This document shows, piece after piece, positions 26,809 to 35,831 of a stretch of 58,259 nucleotides of DNA. Source of the DNA: Verrucomicrobiota bacterium (GTDB lineage Bacteria > Verrucomicrobiota > Verrucomicrobiia > Verrucomicrobiales > Akkermansiaceae); the NCBI GenBank assembly GCA_026397725.1, contig JAPLUI010000545.1, forward strand, positions 1-58,259, read 5' to 3'. The notes under the pieces are model-generated. The model was not told the origin of the DNA and ran no database searches. It saw only the letters and a program-made list of their open reading frames with translations. A program made the translations under genes and the position numbers. How positions within the stretch are numbered: position 1 is the first letter of the stretch; each line of letters begins with the position of its first letter.

Positions 26809-29661
26809 ATGAATCCAAATCTAAGAGTCAGGAGCATTCCCATTCTGGACGGCAAGGTCCATGTGGTCTTTGACACCGAATGGCGGGCGGATCTTGCGGA
26901 GGCGTTTTTCGCTTTCGTGGAGGGTCTTGGGAGTCCTGGAGAATGGAATGAACTACAGTTCCTCCTGCCACTTTTCCTCACTCCCCACCCCGAGGCGCGG
27001 ACCGGGTATGGCATGGACATTCCGGCGGAGTTAGTCCTCGACACGGATTTTCTGCACACGGTCAAGGACCGCGCCAATCAGTTGCTAACCGCTTATCCGA
27101 ATGGCTTGAACCTCCACCAACTGCGATCCATGTCAGTGGGTAGGTTCCGCCGGGAACTGTGCCTCGATGATGAGAACCACGGGCGTGGCGAAATGGATCC
27201 CAAGGACCTGATGCTCCTCAACGATCCAAGACAATGGAAGGACAGTGACGATCAGCATTGGCCAGAACATGTTCGGGACAAAATGAAAAAGCTTGCTCGT
27301 CGCCCGGGCGGCAAGGTATTGCAATCGTTGTTCAAAGAAGAATGGAGAAGTGTGAAAAATGCGATCGCGAAGGTGTACTATTGTGTAAAAAAGCACCAAA
27401 CCACCGATGCCCTTTCATGTGTGAATTGTAAAGGCAAATGTCCGGAATTAATCGAGCAAGCCTATCCCCGCCACGAAGGTTTCGAGGTGTTAACGCGTTT
27501 GGCAGTCCCCCAAGGCCGGGTGCTGGTGATTGACGACGCGGCCCAAGACACCGTGGACGCCCTGGAGGGCACGCAAGTGGGCGGAGGGAGTCCCAGCAAG
27601 ACCTTGCGCAAACTCTATGAATTCGACTGCATCAGCTTGTCCTTCGAGGATTGGCGGAAGAAATCCGGCGATCCGGTCGCCCGCTGGGGTGCATTGCTGA
27701 AGAAACGGTTCGCTTTGCTGAAAAAGAAGTTCGAGAAACTCGGGGCCAAGTCGGCCGGTTTCCTGCACCGCTACGACCTGGTGCTCATGGACCTTACGCT
27801 GGGTCAGGGGCCGGGCGAGGATCCGGCCGGTTACCAGTTGTTGCCCGTCCTCAGGAAGTTTTTCCCGCTGCTGCCGCTTGTGGTTTACAGCCGGTTCCGG
27901 GACATGGCCCACGTCGAGCACGCTTACCGGCGGGGGGCGAGTTGGTATCTCCCCAAGGATGAGCGCCAGAAATTGCCGAGCCACCATGCGATTCTCCTCG
28001 GGGGGCGGCACTGGCGGCGGGAATGGGAAATGGTGTCGGAAAGCATCGATTGGGACCTGCCGCCGGGAAAACCCGACGATGACGCCACCAAGTATCTCCT
28101 GTGGAAGTCCGTCGAGCACATGCCGGGAGGGACCATCCTGGCCCGCCCGCTTGCCGGCGGTCTCAGCGGCAGCCGCACCTTCCATGTGTCGCGGGAGGTC
28201 AACGGACGCTACGACTGTGCCGCGCCGATCGTGGTCAAGATCGACCAACATTCCAACATGATGCTCGAGCGCGAACGCTACCGGCGCTTCATCGAACCAT
28301 ACCTGAGCAACCATTCCGGTCGCATCGCCGCCCCCGTGCATGTCGGAGGCGAGGGCCTTGCCGCCATCGCTTACAGCTACGCCGGCACCAGCGAGGGACG
28401 CGGCCGCACCCGGCGCGAAATCGTGCCGCTCGTGGAATTGCTGCGGGAAAACCTGCCCAGACACCATCAGGACGTGCTGCCGGTTTCGCGTTTTGAACCC
28501 ACGATGACCTATCTGCTTGGGGAAATCTTCCGCCGTATTCACTCGGTTGATCCGCGCAAGGAGAGTTCGGAAGTGGATTTCCCGAATCTGGTCTTCGGGG
28601 AACCGATCCCTGCCACCCCAGAGTTGAAGGTCGGGTCGGCAGTCGAGCCATACCTTTGGCGCATGCCCGCCAAGTTTTCGTTGAAGTGGGAAAAGCGCTC
28701 GGACGACCCGTCATCGCCCAAGGTTCACACCGTCCACGTCCACCGCGCAAGGGGGGGAGAGAAGCCATCGATGCGCTGCCTGATCCAGGATCCGGATGGA
28801 AGCGGCCTGCTGCAATGCGTGAAGGTAACGGGTCCTCTGGGCGAGTTCACCGCGTCCTTTCGTCCATTGCGCGCGATGGAGGTGATCGAGGTCGAGGGAG
28901 ACCTTGAGGAGGAAAAAGCAACCAGCACGGATTGGACGGGCCTCTGGACAAGGACCGGAAGAGAACCGTACGAGGTCTTTGATAAACCCGTCCTCAAATG
29001 GCTTGGCGTGGACAAGGACAATGGAACTCCTCCGGATCAACTGGCCTCAAAAATCCTCTCCCTGATCGACTGGCTATGCAATCCGGCAAAACCGGCCCGC
29101 CAAGCGCTCGAAGCGGGACGAATCGGAATCATCCACGGCGACACGAACCTGCGCAACATCATCGTCGAGCGCGAGCGCGGCGGGGCGCCGGTGCCGGATG
29201 CGTCGGACCCGTGGATGATCGATTTCGCCCGGACCTGCCGGGGCAGGATTGTCACGGACTACACCCAGTTGGAGGCGGCCCTGTGCTTTGATCTGATCCG
29301 CCCCGACTTTTTCGGGAAGGTCCGGGATCCAAAGGTGTGGGCTTCATGTGACAAGTTCTTCTATCATTTCTTGGAGAGTCCGTGGCAGAACGCGGCGTTG
29401 TTCGGCGACAACCCGCGCCTTGTCTTCGTGCGGCATTTGATGGCGATGGTCCGGCATGCCGCGTTGAATGCCGACGTCAAGAAAACCGAGTATCTCGCCT
29501 CGCGGATATGGCAGTGCCTGATCTGCCACAAGTTCGCATGCCGGAATTGGGCGGAACCGGCCAGCGGGGAGCCTGAAGAGGACCTGAGATTCCGGGCCCA
29601 GTGGACTCTCCGGCAGGCGATGCAGATGGCGAAGATGCTCGGGTGGAAAAATCCTGATTGA
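26809..29661 (+). CDS. Receiver-like domain fused to an APH-like kinase
   Basis: A 950-residue protein. Residues 1 to about 225 are unrecognised and include a Cys pair motif CVNCKGKC. Residues about 235-395 resemble a response-regulator receiver: acidic pocket VLVIDDAAQD, candidate phospho-acceptor Asp 328 in LVLMDLTLG, VVYSR in the switch strand and the late Lys in YLPKDE; an insertion of about 60 residues precedes Asp 328. From about 440 to 860 is a phosphotransferase-like kinase: a glycine-rich LAGGLSGSRTF, Lys in IVVKIDQ, the catalytic loop IIHGDTNLRN (Asp 778, Asn 783) and MIDFA (Asp 805). Expected partner is the GAF/GHKL protein upstream. The first third is less GC-rich than the rest. 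Confidence 0.8.
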   Translation: MNPNLRVRSIPILDGKVHVVFDTEWRADLAEAFFAFVEGLGSPGEWNELQFLLPLFLTPHPEARTGYGMDIPAELVLDTDFLHTVKDRANQLLTAYPNGLNLHQLRSMSVGRFRRELCLDDENHGRGEMDPKDLMLLNDPRQWKDSDDQHWPEHVRDKMKKLARRPGGKVLQSLFKEEWRSVKNAIAKVYYCVKKHQTTDALSCVNCKGKCPELIEQAYPRHEGFEVLTRLAVPQGRVLVIDDAAQDTVDALEGTQVGGGSPSKTLRKLYEFDCISLSFEDWRKKSGDPVARWGALLKKRFALLKKKFEKLGAKSAGFLHRYDLVLMDLTLGQGPGEDPAGYQLLPVLRKFFPLLPLVVYSRFRDMAHVEHAYRRGASWYLPKDERQKLPSHHAILLGGRHWRREWEMVSESIDWDLPPGKPDDDATKYLLWKSVEHMPGGTILARPLAGGLSGSRTFHVSREVNGRYDCAAPIVVKIDQHSNMMLERERYRRFIEPYLSNHSGRIAAPVHVGGEGLAAIAYSYAGTSEGRGRTRREIVPLVELLRENLPRHHQDVLPVSRFEPTMTYLLGEIFRRIHSVDPRKESSEVDFPNLVFGEPIPATPELKVGSAVEPYLWRMPAKFSLKWEKRSDDPSSPKVHTVHVHRARGGEKPSMRCLIQDPDGSGLLQCVKVTGPLGEFTASFRPLRAMEVIEVEGDLEEEKATSTDWTGLWTRTGREPYEVFDKPVLKWLGVDKDNGTPPDQLASKILSLIDWLCNPAKPARQALEAGRIGIIHGDTNLRNIIVERERGGAPVPDASDPWMIDFARTCRGRIVTDYTQLEAALCFDLIRPDFFGKVRDPKVWASCDKFFYHFLESPWQNAALFGDNPRLVFVRHLMAMVRHAALNADVKKTEYLASRIWQCLICHKFACRNWAEPASGEPEEDLRFRAQWTLRQAMQMAKMLGWKNPD

Positions 29662-30335
29662 CTTGCACCAGGATTCAAACTATTTTCACGCTCGTGGCCA
29701 CTATTCGAAGAATCATCCTTGTTCGCTGCGGCAGCTCGTTGGCGGCGAATAACATCGCAATCTACAATACAACACCCAACCACAAGATCGGCTTGAGTAC
29801 ACCCGGAGCCAATCAGGTGAAAAATGCTGGCACGGCTTTAGGGAAATTGATGGGCGAGGAAAAATACGGCATCTTCCATTCCCCTTACCTTCGCGCCGAG
29901 CAATCCGTATCCAAGCTAATAGAGGGAATCCGTCGCGATCCGGCATTCAACCACGAAGATCCGAGGCTGCGCGGTCAATCATACGGGGGAGTAGTCAATC
30001 AAGATGAGCGCATCCGATTGCGGGCCATCCGGGATTTTGAGGGTGCATTCTATTTCCAGTTCCCACAGGGTGAATCCTTGGCCGACCTTTATGACCGGGT
30101 CACCGCGTTCATGGACACGCTTCACAGGAGATTGGCAAAGGACGGATCGCCAACCAACTTGGTTGTGGTCACCCACGCCAGGGTAATCCAAGCCTTCCTC
30201 ATGCGTTGGTCCCACTCGAAGGTTTCAGAGTTGAATCTCAGGGATGTCCCCGATTACGGGCAGTATCGAGTGATGCAGGTCGAACCAAATAGCGGTCGCT
30301 TCATCGTTAGGCCGCAAGATCCCGAGCAGCCGTGA
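29658..30335 (+). CDS. Histidine-phosphatase-superfamily protein with Cys in place of the catalytic His
   Basis: About 225 residues with the phosphoglycerate-mutase/histidine-phosphatase fold: GLSTPGANQVKNAGTAL, the SPYLRAEQSV segment equivalent to the family SxxxRAxxTA, the acidic PQGESLADLYDRV, and the second catalytic His in VVVTHARVIQAF. The signature RHGE at the N-terminus instead reads LVRCGSS: the phospho-accepting His is Cys (codon TGC at 29727-29729). The enzyme may be dead, act as a binding module, or use a thiol. A TTG start overlapping the previous stop is possible (29658); GTG at 29694 would give a tidier N-terminus. It closes the four-gene cassette. Confidence 0.8.
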   Translation: MTCTRIQTIFTLVATIRRIILVRCGSSLAANNIAIYNTTPNHKIGLSTPGANQVKNAGTALGKLMGEEKYGIFHSPYLRAEQSVSKLIEGIRRDPAFNHEDPRLRGQSYGGVVNQDERIRLRAIRDFEGAFYFQFPQGESLADLYDRVTAFMDTLHRRLAKDGSPTNLVVVTHARVIQAFLMRWSHSKVSELNLRDVPDYGQYRVMQVEPNSGRFIVRPQDPEQP

Positions 30336-30408
30336 GGGTATGCAAGGATCCGCAGGCGGAGATCCGTTGTACTCCAACGCCTCCCATCCATTGGGAAGTC
30401 CGACAGTG

Positions 30409-31140
30409 TCAGAGCCTCCGCAGATGGGTGGGTGCGCTGTCATTGAGCACCCGGACCAGCGTGCAGACCTCGGTGGATGGATTTGCGGGGATGGGGGTGG
30501 CTGCGGCTTCGTGATGCTTCCGGACCCTTTCCCCGTGAACAACCGCTTCCGGCCATTTGTCGAGAAACGACGGGATTATGGCGCGGACGGTTTCCTCGTT
30601 CGTGGAGTATTCCATGCCGAGTGCGTGTTTGACGGCGTGCTTCGCGGTATCACCGTCGATGAGGTCGCCGCGGGTGGTGAAGCCTTGAATGTGAAGCAGC
30701 AGCCAATACTCGAAGCACGGAGTGGAGTGGGCAAGTTTCACCTTGCGGACTTTGGCAAGGGCTTCGACTTCATTCCAGATCCCATCGCGCACGGCCACGT
30801 CTGCGTCGATCACCGCCCAGACATGGTCGAATTTCGCGGGTTCGGTGTTTGCGAGGAGGCCTTTCTTGGACCGACGGGCATGCTCTTTCACCTCTGCCGC
30901 CGCGGTTTCGATCACATGCCGGGGATGCGATGCCCGGCCCGGTTCGACGCGGATCCGTACCGCAACGAGTTGAAGGTCCTGGCGCAACAATTCGAAATAG
31001 ATCGGCTCCGTGACAGTGCCTTCGGTCACAATGAGAAAGGCATCACCCGCGTTCACACCTGAGGCGGCAGCGGCTTCCCTCGCCCTGCGTTCGAGGCTCT
31101 GTGCTTTGGCCACCTGCCACCACGGCAAGTCACAACTCAT
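30409..31140 (-). CDS. rloB: RloB-like protein (AbiLii type)
   Basis: A 243-residue protein of the RloB family, the second component of AbiL-type abortive-infection and RM-linked Rlo systems. Its TOPRIM-like core is visible: the acidic strand FLIVTEGTVTEPIYFELL, the metal-binding Asp pair in DHVWAVIDADVA, and STPCFEYWLLLH. The start MSCDLPWWQV overlaps the end of the upstream ATPase gene by 11 bases, indicating translational coupling. Known AbiL pairs cause premature death of phage-infected cells; the RloB part is the presumed nuclease effector. Convergent to the four-gene cassette, with 73 bases between the stop codons. Confidence 0.85.
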   Translation of the reverse strand: MSCDLPWWQVAKAQSLERRAREAAAASGVNAGDAFLIVTEGTVTEPIYFELLRQDLQLVAVRIRVEPGRASHPRHVIETAAAEVKEHARRSKKGLLANTEPAKFDHVWAVIDADVAVRDGIWNEVEALAKVRKVKLAHSTPCFEYWLLLHIQGFTTRGDLIDGDTAKHAVKHALGMEYSTNEETVRAIIPSFLDKWPEAVVHGERVRKHHEAAATPIPANPSTEVCTLVRVLNDSAPTHLRRL

Positions 31141-32515
31141 CCGAGCCTCCCTTCCCTTCGCTTGCGGGTGCTGGAAATGAACCAAGCAGTCCTTGCGGGA
31201 TGAACGGCACGGCCCCGTAGCGTCCGGCCAGGTAGCCACGCACCAAAGACTCGCCTTTGCGCGGGGCAAAGTCCGTCATCGGATAAAGGTGAGCCTCGCC
31301 ATGGTCGTCCTTGTCGGCGAACCAGACCTGATCGCGACGGATCAGGGTGGAATCGAGCAACAGCGGATTGTGCGTCGTGAAAATCACCTGCGCGTCCTTG
31401 GGATTGGTTTCAGCGCTGAAGAGCAACCGCAGCAGAGCCATGACCATGAGTGGGTGCATGCTGGTATCCAGTTCGTCGATGCAGACTGTGTGGCCTTCTT
31501 GGAGAATTTCGAGCCATGGGCCGGCAAGGGCGAAGAGTCGGTGGGTCCCGGCAGACTCGGTTTCCCAAGGCAGAGGAACAGGTGCCTGGCCGCGGCTGCT
31601 GTGGGCCAATTCCACTCGCAGTGGCATCACAAAATTCCAATTATCCACAACATCAGGAGGCATATTGTCGTAAGCTTCGGCCGATTCGCGTGGCGGCGTC
31701 TTAATCGTCAATTCTCTCACAAGTTCCGTCCATACGCTCTTATATCGTTCCTCACTTACACGCACATTTGCCACACCGAGATCGGCATGCCGAAGGAGTT
31801 CCAGAATCCGGGGAGCTAGCGGCGTGGCTTTTTCGAATTGTTGAGCCGTGAACTGGGTATCGATAGCGGGCGTCCTGCTACTCAGGTCCTTGAATACCAA
31901 GCCATCCTTGAACCAGCGGAACACCGGTTCGACTTGGGTATCGCCGAGGCTGATGGCCTTCGAGAGGAACAACACATTCGGAAGCGTGAACTCCACCATC
32001 TTCGAATCACGCCGATAGCCGACAGGCTTTTCAGGTGTCCACGCATAGGCTTGCCGTTCCGCTTGCCAATCCCGGCTGAACCAAAGCTGCTCTTTGGCAT
32101 TCGGAAAAGCACGCAACGACTCGTGCCAAACTCGCTCGCGCGTGGCTGCGACTCGGTATTCGTAACGAATTCCATCGCTTATCAAGACCACCCCGAAGGC
32201 CGTGGGTTCCGCGTGACTGTCCGACACTAACGCGAAAGGCTGGATTTCCTCGATGGCATCCTTGGGGTCCGTCGCCGAGGCGGATCGCGTGACCATCCGG
32301 GCAAACGCCTTCAACGCGTCGATCACCGTGGTCTTGCCACTGGCATTCGGGCCGTAGAGGGCGATTCCTTTGAGCCAGCGGGAGTTCTTCAGGCCCGGCA
32401 GGTCGCGGTCGATGCAGTTTTGCGGCAGCGTCTTGTCGTAGTTGCTCGCGGCCAAATTCAGAGTCTGCACCTCGCGGAAGGCACGGAAATTTGAGACAGT
32501 GAATTGCAAAAGCAT
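31130..32515 (-). CDS. rloA: RloA/AbiLi-like AAA ATPase
   Basis: A 461-residue ABC/SMC-like ATPase of the AAA_15 type. The N-terminus MLLQFTVSNFRAFRE is characteristic of OLD/RloA/AbiLi proteins. Walker A is GPNASGKTT; the middle is a variable helical insertion; the C-terminal lobe has a signature-like SAGTHRLFALAG, Walker B VCIDELDTSMHP and the H-motif IFTTHNPLLLDS. It lacks a TOPRIM domain of its own, which is supplied by the RloB-like partner encoded immediately downstream (11-base overlap). This split layout parallels the fused Gabija GajA and OLD nucleases. A palindromic element lies about 160 bases upstream. Confidence 0.88.
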   Translation of the reverse strand: MLLQFTVSNFRAFREVQTLNLAASNYDKTLPQNCIDRDLPGLKNSRWLKGIALYGPNASGKTTVIDALKAFARMVTRSASATDPKDAIEEIQPFALVSDSHAEPTAFGVVLISDGIRYEYRVAATRERVWHESLRAFPNAKEQLWFSRDWQAERQAYAWTPEKPVGYRRDSKMVEFTLPNVLFLSKAISLGDTQVEPVFRWFKDGLVFKDLSSRTPAIDTQFTAQQFEKATPLAPRILELLRHADLGVANVRVSEERYKSVWTELVRELTIKTPPRESAEAYDNMPPDVVDNWNFVMPLRVELAHSSRGQAPVPLPWETESAGTHRLFALAGPWLEILQEGHTVCIDELDTSMHPLMVMALLRLLFSAETNPKDAQVIFTTHNPLLLDSTLIRRDQVWFADKDDHGEAHLYPMTDFAPRKGESLVRGYLAGRYGAVPFIPQGLLGSFPAPASEGKGGSDEL

Positions 32516-33203
32516 GGGGATAAGGTAACCGAAAAACCGGCCACATCAACATTTTTGCGGGAAATTCGCAAAAAAGGCTTTCTGACGGTCTCTTGGCGGA
32601 CGGGTGTCTTTGCTTCCTCCGTCGGCAAGGACATGCCCGCTTGGTTGCAGCGGCTCCTTTGCATGCTCCAATCGTTACTACTCAGGTATGGCAGAATCAT
32701 TTATGGCAGAATCATTTCAGAATTGGAAAGAGTCATTGGATCAACCCCTGTCTGTGCGAAGCCGCACGCAGACAGGCCGACCCGTGATGAATCCCCCTCA
32801 AGACTCTTGAAAAATGATTCTGCCATAAATGATTCGGCCATGAATTCTTTGGAACCTGAGTAGTAACCTCCAATCATTGGCATACGGGCGAGCCGCCCGT
32901 GCCCCTCTTCATTCCGCCAAGCAAGTGAGCGGTAAGAACGGGATGCCGTATGCTTCCGCGTCCCATTGGCCGAGGTGGGCGAGACGCCCACACCCCGTGC
33001 GTTGACAGGCTTCATGGCCTAAGTCAAGACCCCTGCGACGCACAGGAACCAGCCGCAGGTGGCAAAGCCCTCATGGTAGCGAATGACAGAAGGAGGCTGC
33101 AACCACCAAAAAGTTGTTGTTGAGCTGGCCTTCACAAGCGGTCATGGAAGCACTGCTCAGGCCCTGCCATGAGGCGGTGGAGGTGGACGTTGCGATAGGA
33201 GAC
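32516..33203. other. Gene-poor stretch with inverted-repeat element and transposase relic
   Basis: No intact gene is present. The 32674-32867 element is listed separately. 32870-33060 shows nothing I recognise. In 33062-33203, minus-strand frames contain pieces such as YRNVHLHRLMAG-like residues that probably derive from the lost C-terminus of the adjacent transposase. Confidence 0.5.
32674..32867. repeat. MITE-like inverted-repeat element
   Basis: A 194-base element with perfect 14-base terminal inverted repeats, GTTACTACTCAGGT at 32674-32687 and its complement at 32854-32867. Just inside each end the 15-base word ATGGCAGAATCATTT is found twice (left 32688-32717; right, inverted, 32812-32841 with one change). 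It encodes nothing. The architecture is that of a miniature inverted-repeat transposable element or a paired REP. Confidence 0.75.
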
Positions 33204-34066
33204 CTACTCGCCTGCCGCCGACTCGGCGAGCTTGCGGGCGAGGCGGTCCGGGATCTGGGCAGTGGGGGGGCATGGTTGGGAGCGAATCGCGCAGACCACC
33301 CGTTCCACATGCACCAGGCATTCCTGCTGCACCGCATCCGGCCAGAAATGGCTCACCGCTTTGGCGATGGCCGCGCTGCCGTCGCGCAGCACCAGCACCC
33401 GCCGATCCCGCCCCACCACCAGCCCGCGTGCGGCGATCCGGGCCAGCAAGCCATCCACCACCTCCGCGTTCTCGCTGCTGCCCTCCTCGAAATCCAACAG
33501 GTGTTTGGATCCCTTCGTGTCAATCGCCATGGCCACCACCACGCAGCGCTCCTGGCCCAGGAAGATGCCGTCAACATACCTCGCCAGCACGTCGATGCCG
33601 GTCAGATCCCGCGTGCGGAACGCCGTGAGCAGCTCGTTGCTGCGGGCCTTCCACGCCTTGGCGACAGTGCCCTTGCTCGTCCCGGTCATCTGGCCCACAC
33701 CGGAGTTGGAAGCCCCGTGGGTCATGCCCTCCAGAATCCCGTCAAAAATCCCCTTGCTGCGCCGGATTTCCTCGTAGGCGTTGAGCCGAACCTCGCACTC
33801 CTCGCCGTTGTCCTGCATCATTCGGACCCGTCGCTTCGCAATGGGCTCCTTGCCTGAACTCGTCGTGATCGTCACCGGTTCCGTGCCTCCTCGCCGGTAA
33901 ATCCCGTTGGCCGGATGGTAACTCTCACCACACCAATCCGTGACCTCCTGCGCCATAACCCCAACAGCCCATTGCGCACCATCGTGCGAATCTGACCCTG
34001 GAAAATTCCCTTGAAATCCTCAATCCCGACTTGCGTCGGGGCCTTAATGCCATTATTTCTTTTCAT
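33204..34066 (-). pseudogene. IS256/mutator-type transposase, frameshifted and truncated
   Basis: The N-terminal part starts at MKRNNGIKAPTQVG (34066) and reads to VRNGLLG, after which the frame must shift by one base near 33958, in a run of Gs, to continue as VMAQEVTDWCGESYHPANGI. From there about 250 residues continue, including DDE-like Asp residues in LARYVDGIFLGQ and VLVLRDGSAAI and the family motif QQECLVHVERVV. It stops before the third acidic residue, so catalysis is lost. Both the single-base shift and the missing C-terminus indicate an inactive remnant. Confidence 0.8.
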
Positions 34067-34136
34067 AGTGCTGGTTGGTTTAAACGTTTGTTTGACAAAC
34101 AGACGGTGTCGGAACACCGTCCGATCAACCAGCACT
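34067..34136. promoter_or_regulatory. Nested palindromes upstream of the transposase and GDSL genes
   Basis: AGTGCTGGTTG at 34067-34077 pairs with CAACCAGCACT at 34126-34136. Inside is GACGGTGT (34102-34109), loop CGGA, ACACCGTC (34114-34121), and a smaller GTTTG/CAAAC pair. This could be a transposon end or a regulatory hairpin; no T-run follows on the plus strand except a weak TTTCT. Confidence 0.55.
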
Positions 34137-34196
34137 ACTTTCTCCTAACATTTTAACGGAAAAGAATCCACGGCCGACGATCTGCTCCCAACACCA

Positions 34197-35831
34197 ATGA
34201 AACCAACGCAACCAATGAAACAAATCAATCAATCCGCAATTCTAACAACCATCAGCCTGTTATCCGCGGCGGGCCTTGCCTGCGCTACGGACGTCATCGA
34301 CGTCAACGGCGTGGATCCCGCATACGTTGCGGATGCCAGCTACAAGTTGGTCGGCGACACCACGTTCGACTACAAGTGGAGAGGCGGAGCGGGAGGTATC
34401 GACCTTAACGGCCACGCGTTCGTGAGCGACACCGGCGGGGGCAACCGCAGGATCATCGGCGGTGCGATCACCGGCACCGGCACGGTCGCGTGGAGCGGTG
34501 GTGGCGTGCCGCAGGTGGATAACTCGATTCTATCAGGTGACCAGCCCAACACCTTCAAGGGTACCTTCACGCTGCTCAATGGCGTGCTGGATCTGGACAA
34601 GCCTGCCGGCGTGGACGCCATCCCCGGCGACCTGATCATCGGCAGCAAGGGTAACGCGATGGTCAAACTCATGAAGTCCAACCAAATCAACGACGCGTCC
34701 AACGTCACCCTGGGCGGGCCGGAGATCAGTTGGCTCAACCTCAATGGCCACGACGAGACGATCGCCTCGCTCACCGTGATGGCCCATGCGGTGATCGACA
34801 TGGGCGGCGAACCTTCCGCGCTTGCCATCGGAGACAGCAGCGCCTGCCAGTGGGATCTCACCAAGACCGTGACCATCAGCGGTTTCAAAGCCGGCAAGAA
34901 CCAGCTGGTCTTCGGCAAGCACGCCAAGGGCCTGACCCCGGAACAACTCGCCCGCGTCGGCTTTGACGACCCGGCTGGCATGCTCTACACTGCCAACATG
35001 GATTCTAACGGGCAAGTGACCCCCGCCGCGCCGGTCAAGGCTGTCAACCCGCCCTTCGAGGTCTCGCCCACAGCGGCGAAGGAGCGTGCCAAGTTCTATG
35101 AAGTGCCCGGCCTGGCCGCTCTAACAGACAAGCACAGCCCGCTCAAGGACGGGTTGACGATCGGCTTTTTCGGCGATTCGATCACCTGGCAGAATGGCTA
35201 TGTCGGCATGATCGGCCAGGCAATCAAGGATGGTGAAGGGACCAAGGGCATGACCATCAAGTTGGTCAACCGTGGCATTAACGGTGCCGACGCTGCGGGG
35301 CTCCTCAAAGGATCGCAAGGGGGCGGCTATCCCGGCAACACGCCCCAGCAGTCGTTGGCCGATGTGCTCGTCGCCGACAAGGTCGATCTCGCCGTGGTTT
35401 TCATCGGCATCAACGATGTCTGGTTCGGCAAAGGCCCGGCGGACGATTACGAAAAGTCCCTGCGGGAGATGGTCGCCACTGCCAAGGCCGCCAAGACCAC
35501 CCTGGTTCTAACTACAGTGACCGTCCAGGGCGAACTGCCAGACGGCAAGAACGGCAACGATCCCAAAATCGAGATCTTTGCCGAAATCGCCCGCAAGGTC
35601 GCCAAGGATACCGGCACCACGCTGGTGGATCTGCGCAAGGCCTACATCGCCTACCTCCAGAACCACAATGCCAAACTGCGAATCGACGGCTCGCTCTATC
35701 TCAAACCCGCAGGCATCCTCACCTACGACGGCGTCCACCCCAGCGCCACCGGCAACACCCTGCTCGCCAACCTGATAGGCGATGGCATCTTCAGGGCCTT
35801 GAGCAAGCAGCAAGTGCGGGGTGCTGAATAA
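34197..35831 (+). CDS. Secreted SGNH/GDSL hydrolase with beta-rich N-terminal region
   Basis: A 544-residue exported protein. The first ~35 residues form a signal peptide (ILTTISLLSAAGLACA). Residues about 35-285 are beta-repeat-like, with GTGTVAWSGGG, NTFKGTFTLLNGVLDL and LNLNGHDETIASLTV, resembling passenger/autotransporter-type repeats. Residues about 310-535 form an SGNH esterase: GFFGDSITWQNGY (Ser nucleophile), VNRGINGADA, VVFIGINDVWFG and DGVHPSATGN (Asp/His). A role in deacetylating polysaccharide or cleaving sugar esters outside the cytoplasm is likely. The ATG at 34197 or the second Met (34215) could be the start. It stands alone. Confidence 0.87.
   Translation: MKPTQPMKQINQSAILTTISLLSAAGLACATDVIDVNGVDPAYVADASYKLVGDTTFDYKWRGGAGGIDLNGHAFVSDTGGGNRRIIGGAITGTGTVAWSGGGVPQVDNSILSGDQPNTFKGTFTLLNGVLDLDKPAGVDAIPGDLIIGSKGNAMVKLMKSNQINDASNVTLGGPEISWLNLNGHDETIASLTVMAHAVIDMGGEPSALAIGDSSACQWDLTKTVTISGFKAGKNQLVFGKHAKGLTPEQLARVGFDDPAGMLYTANMDSNGQVTPAAPVKAVNPPFEVSPTAAKERAKFYEVPGLAALTDKHSPLKDGLTIGFFGDSITWQNGYVGMIGQAIKDGEGTKGMTIKLVNRGINGADAAGLLKGSQGGGYPGNTPQQSLADVLVADKVDLAVVFIGINDVWFGKGPADDYEKSLREMVATAKAAKTTLVLTTVTVQGELPDGKNGNDPKIEIFAEIARKVAKDTGTTLVDLRKAYIAYLQNHNAKLRIDGSLYLKPAGILTYDGVHPSATGNTLLANLIGDGIFRALSKQQVRGAE

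Noticed and set aside
27490..28542. 350-codon minus-strand open frame inside the receiver/kinase gene
   Set aside because: The plus frame has receiver and kinase motifs in order; the minus frame reads as a complementary shadow.
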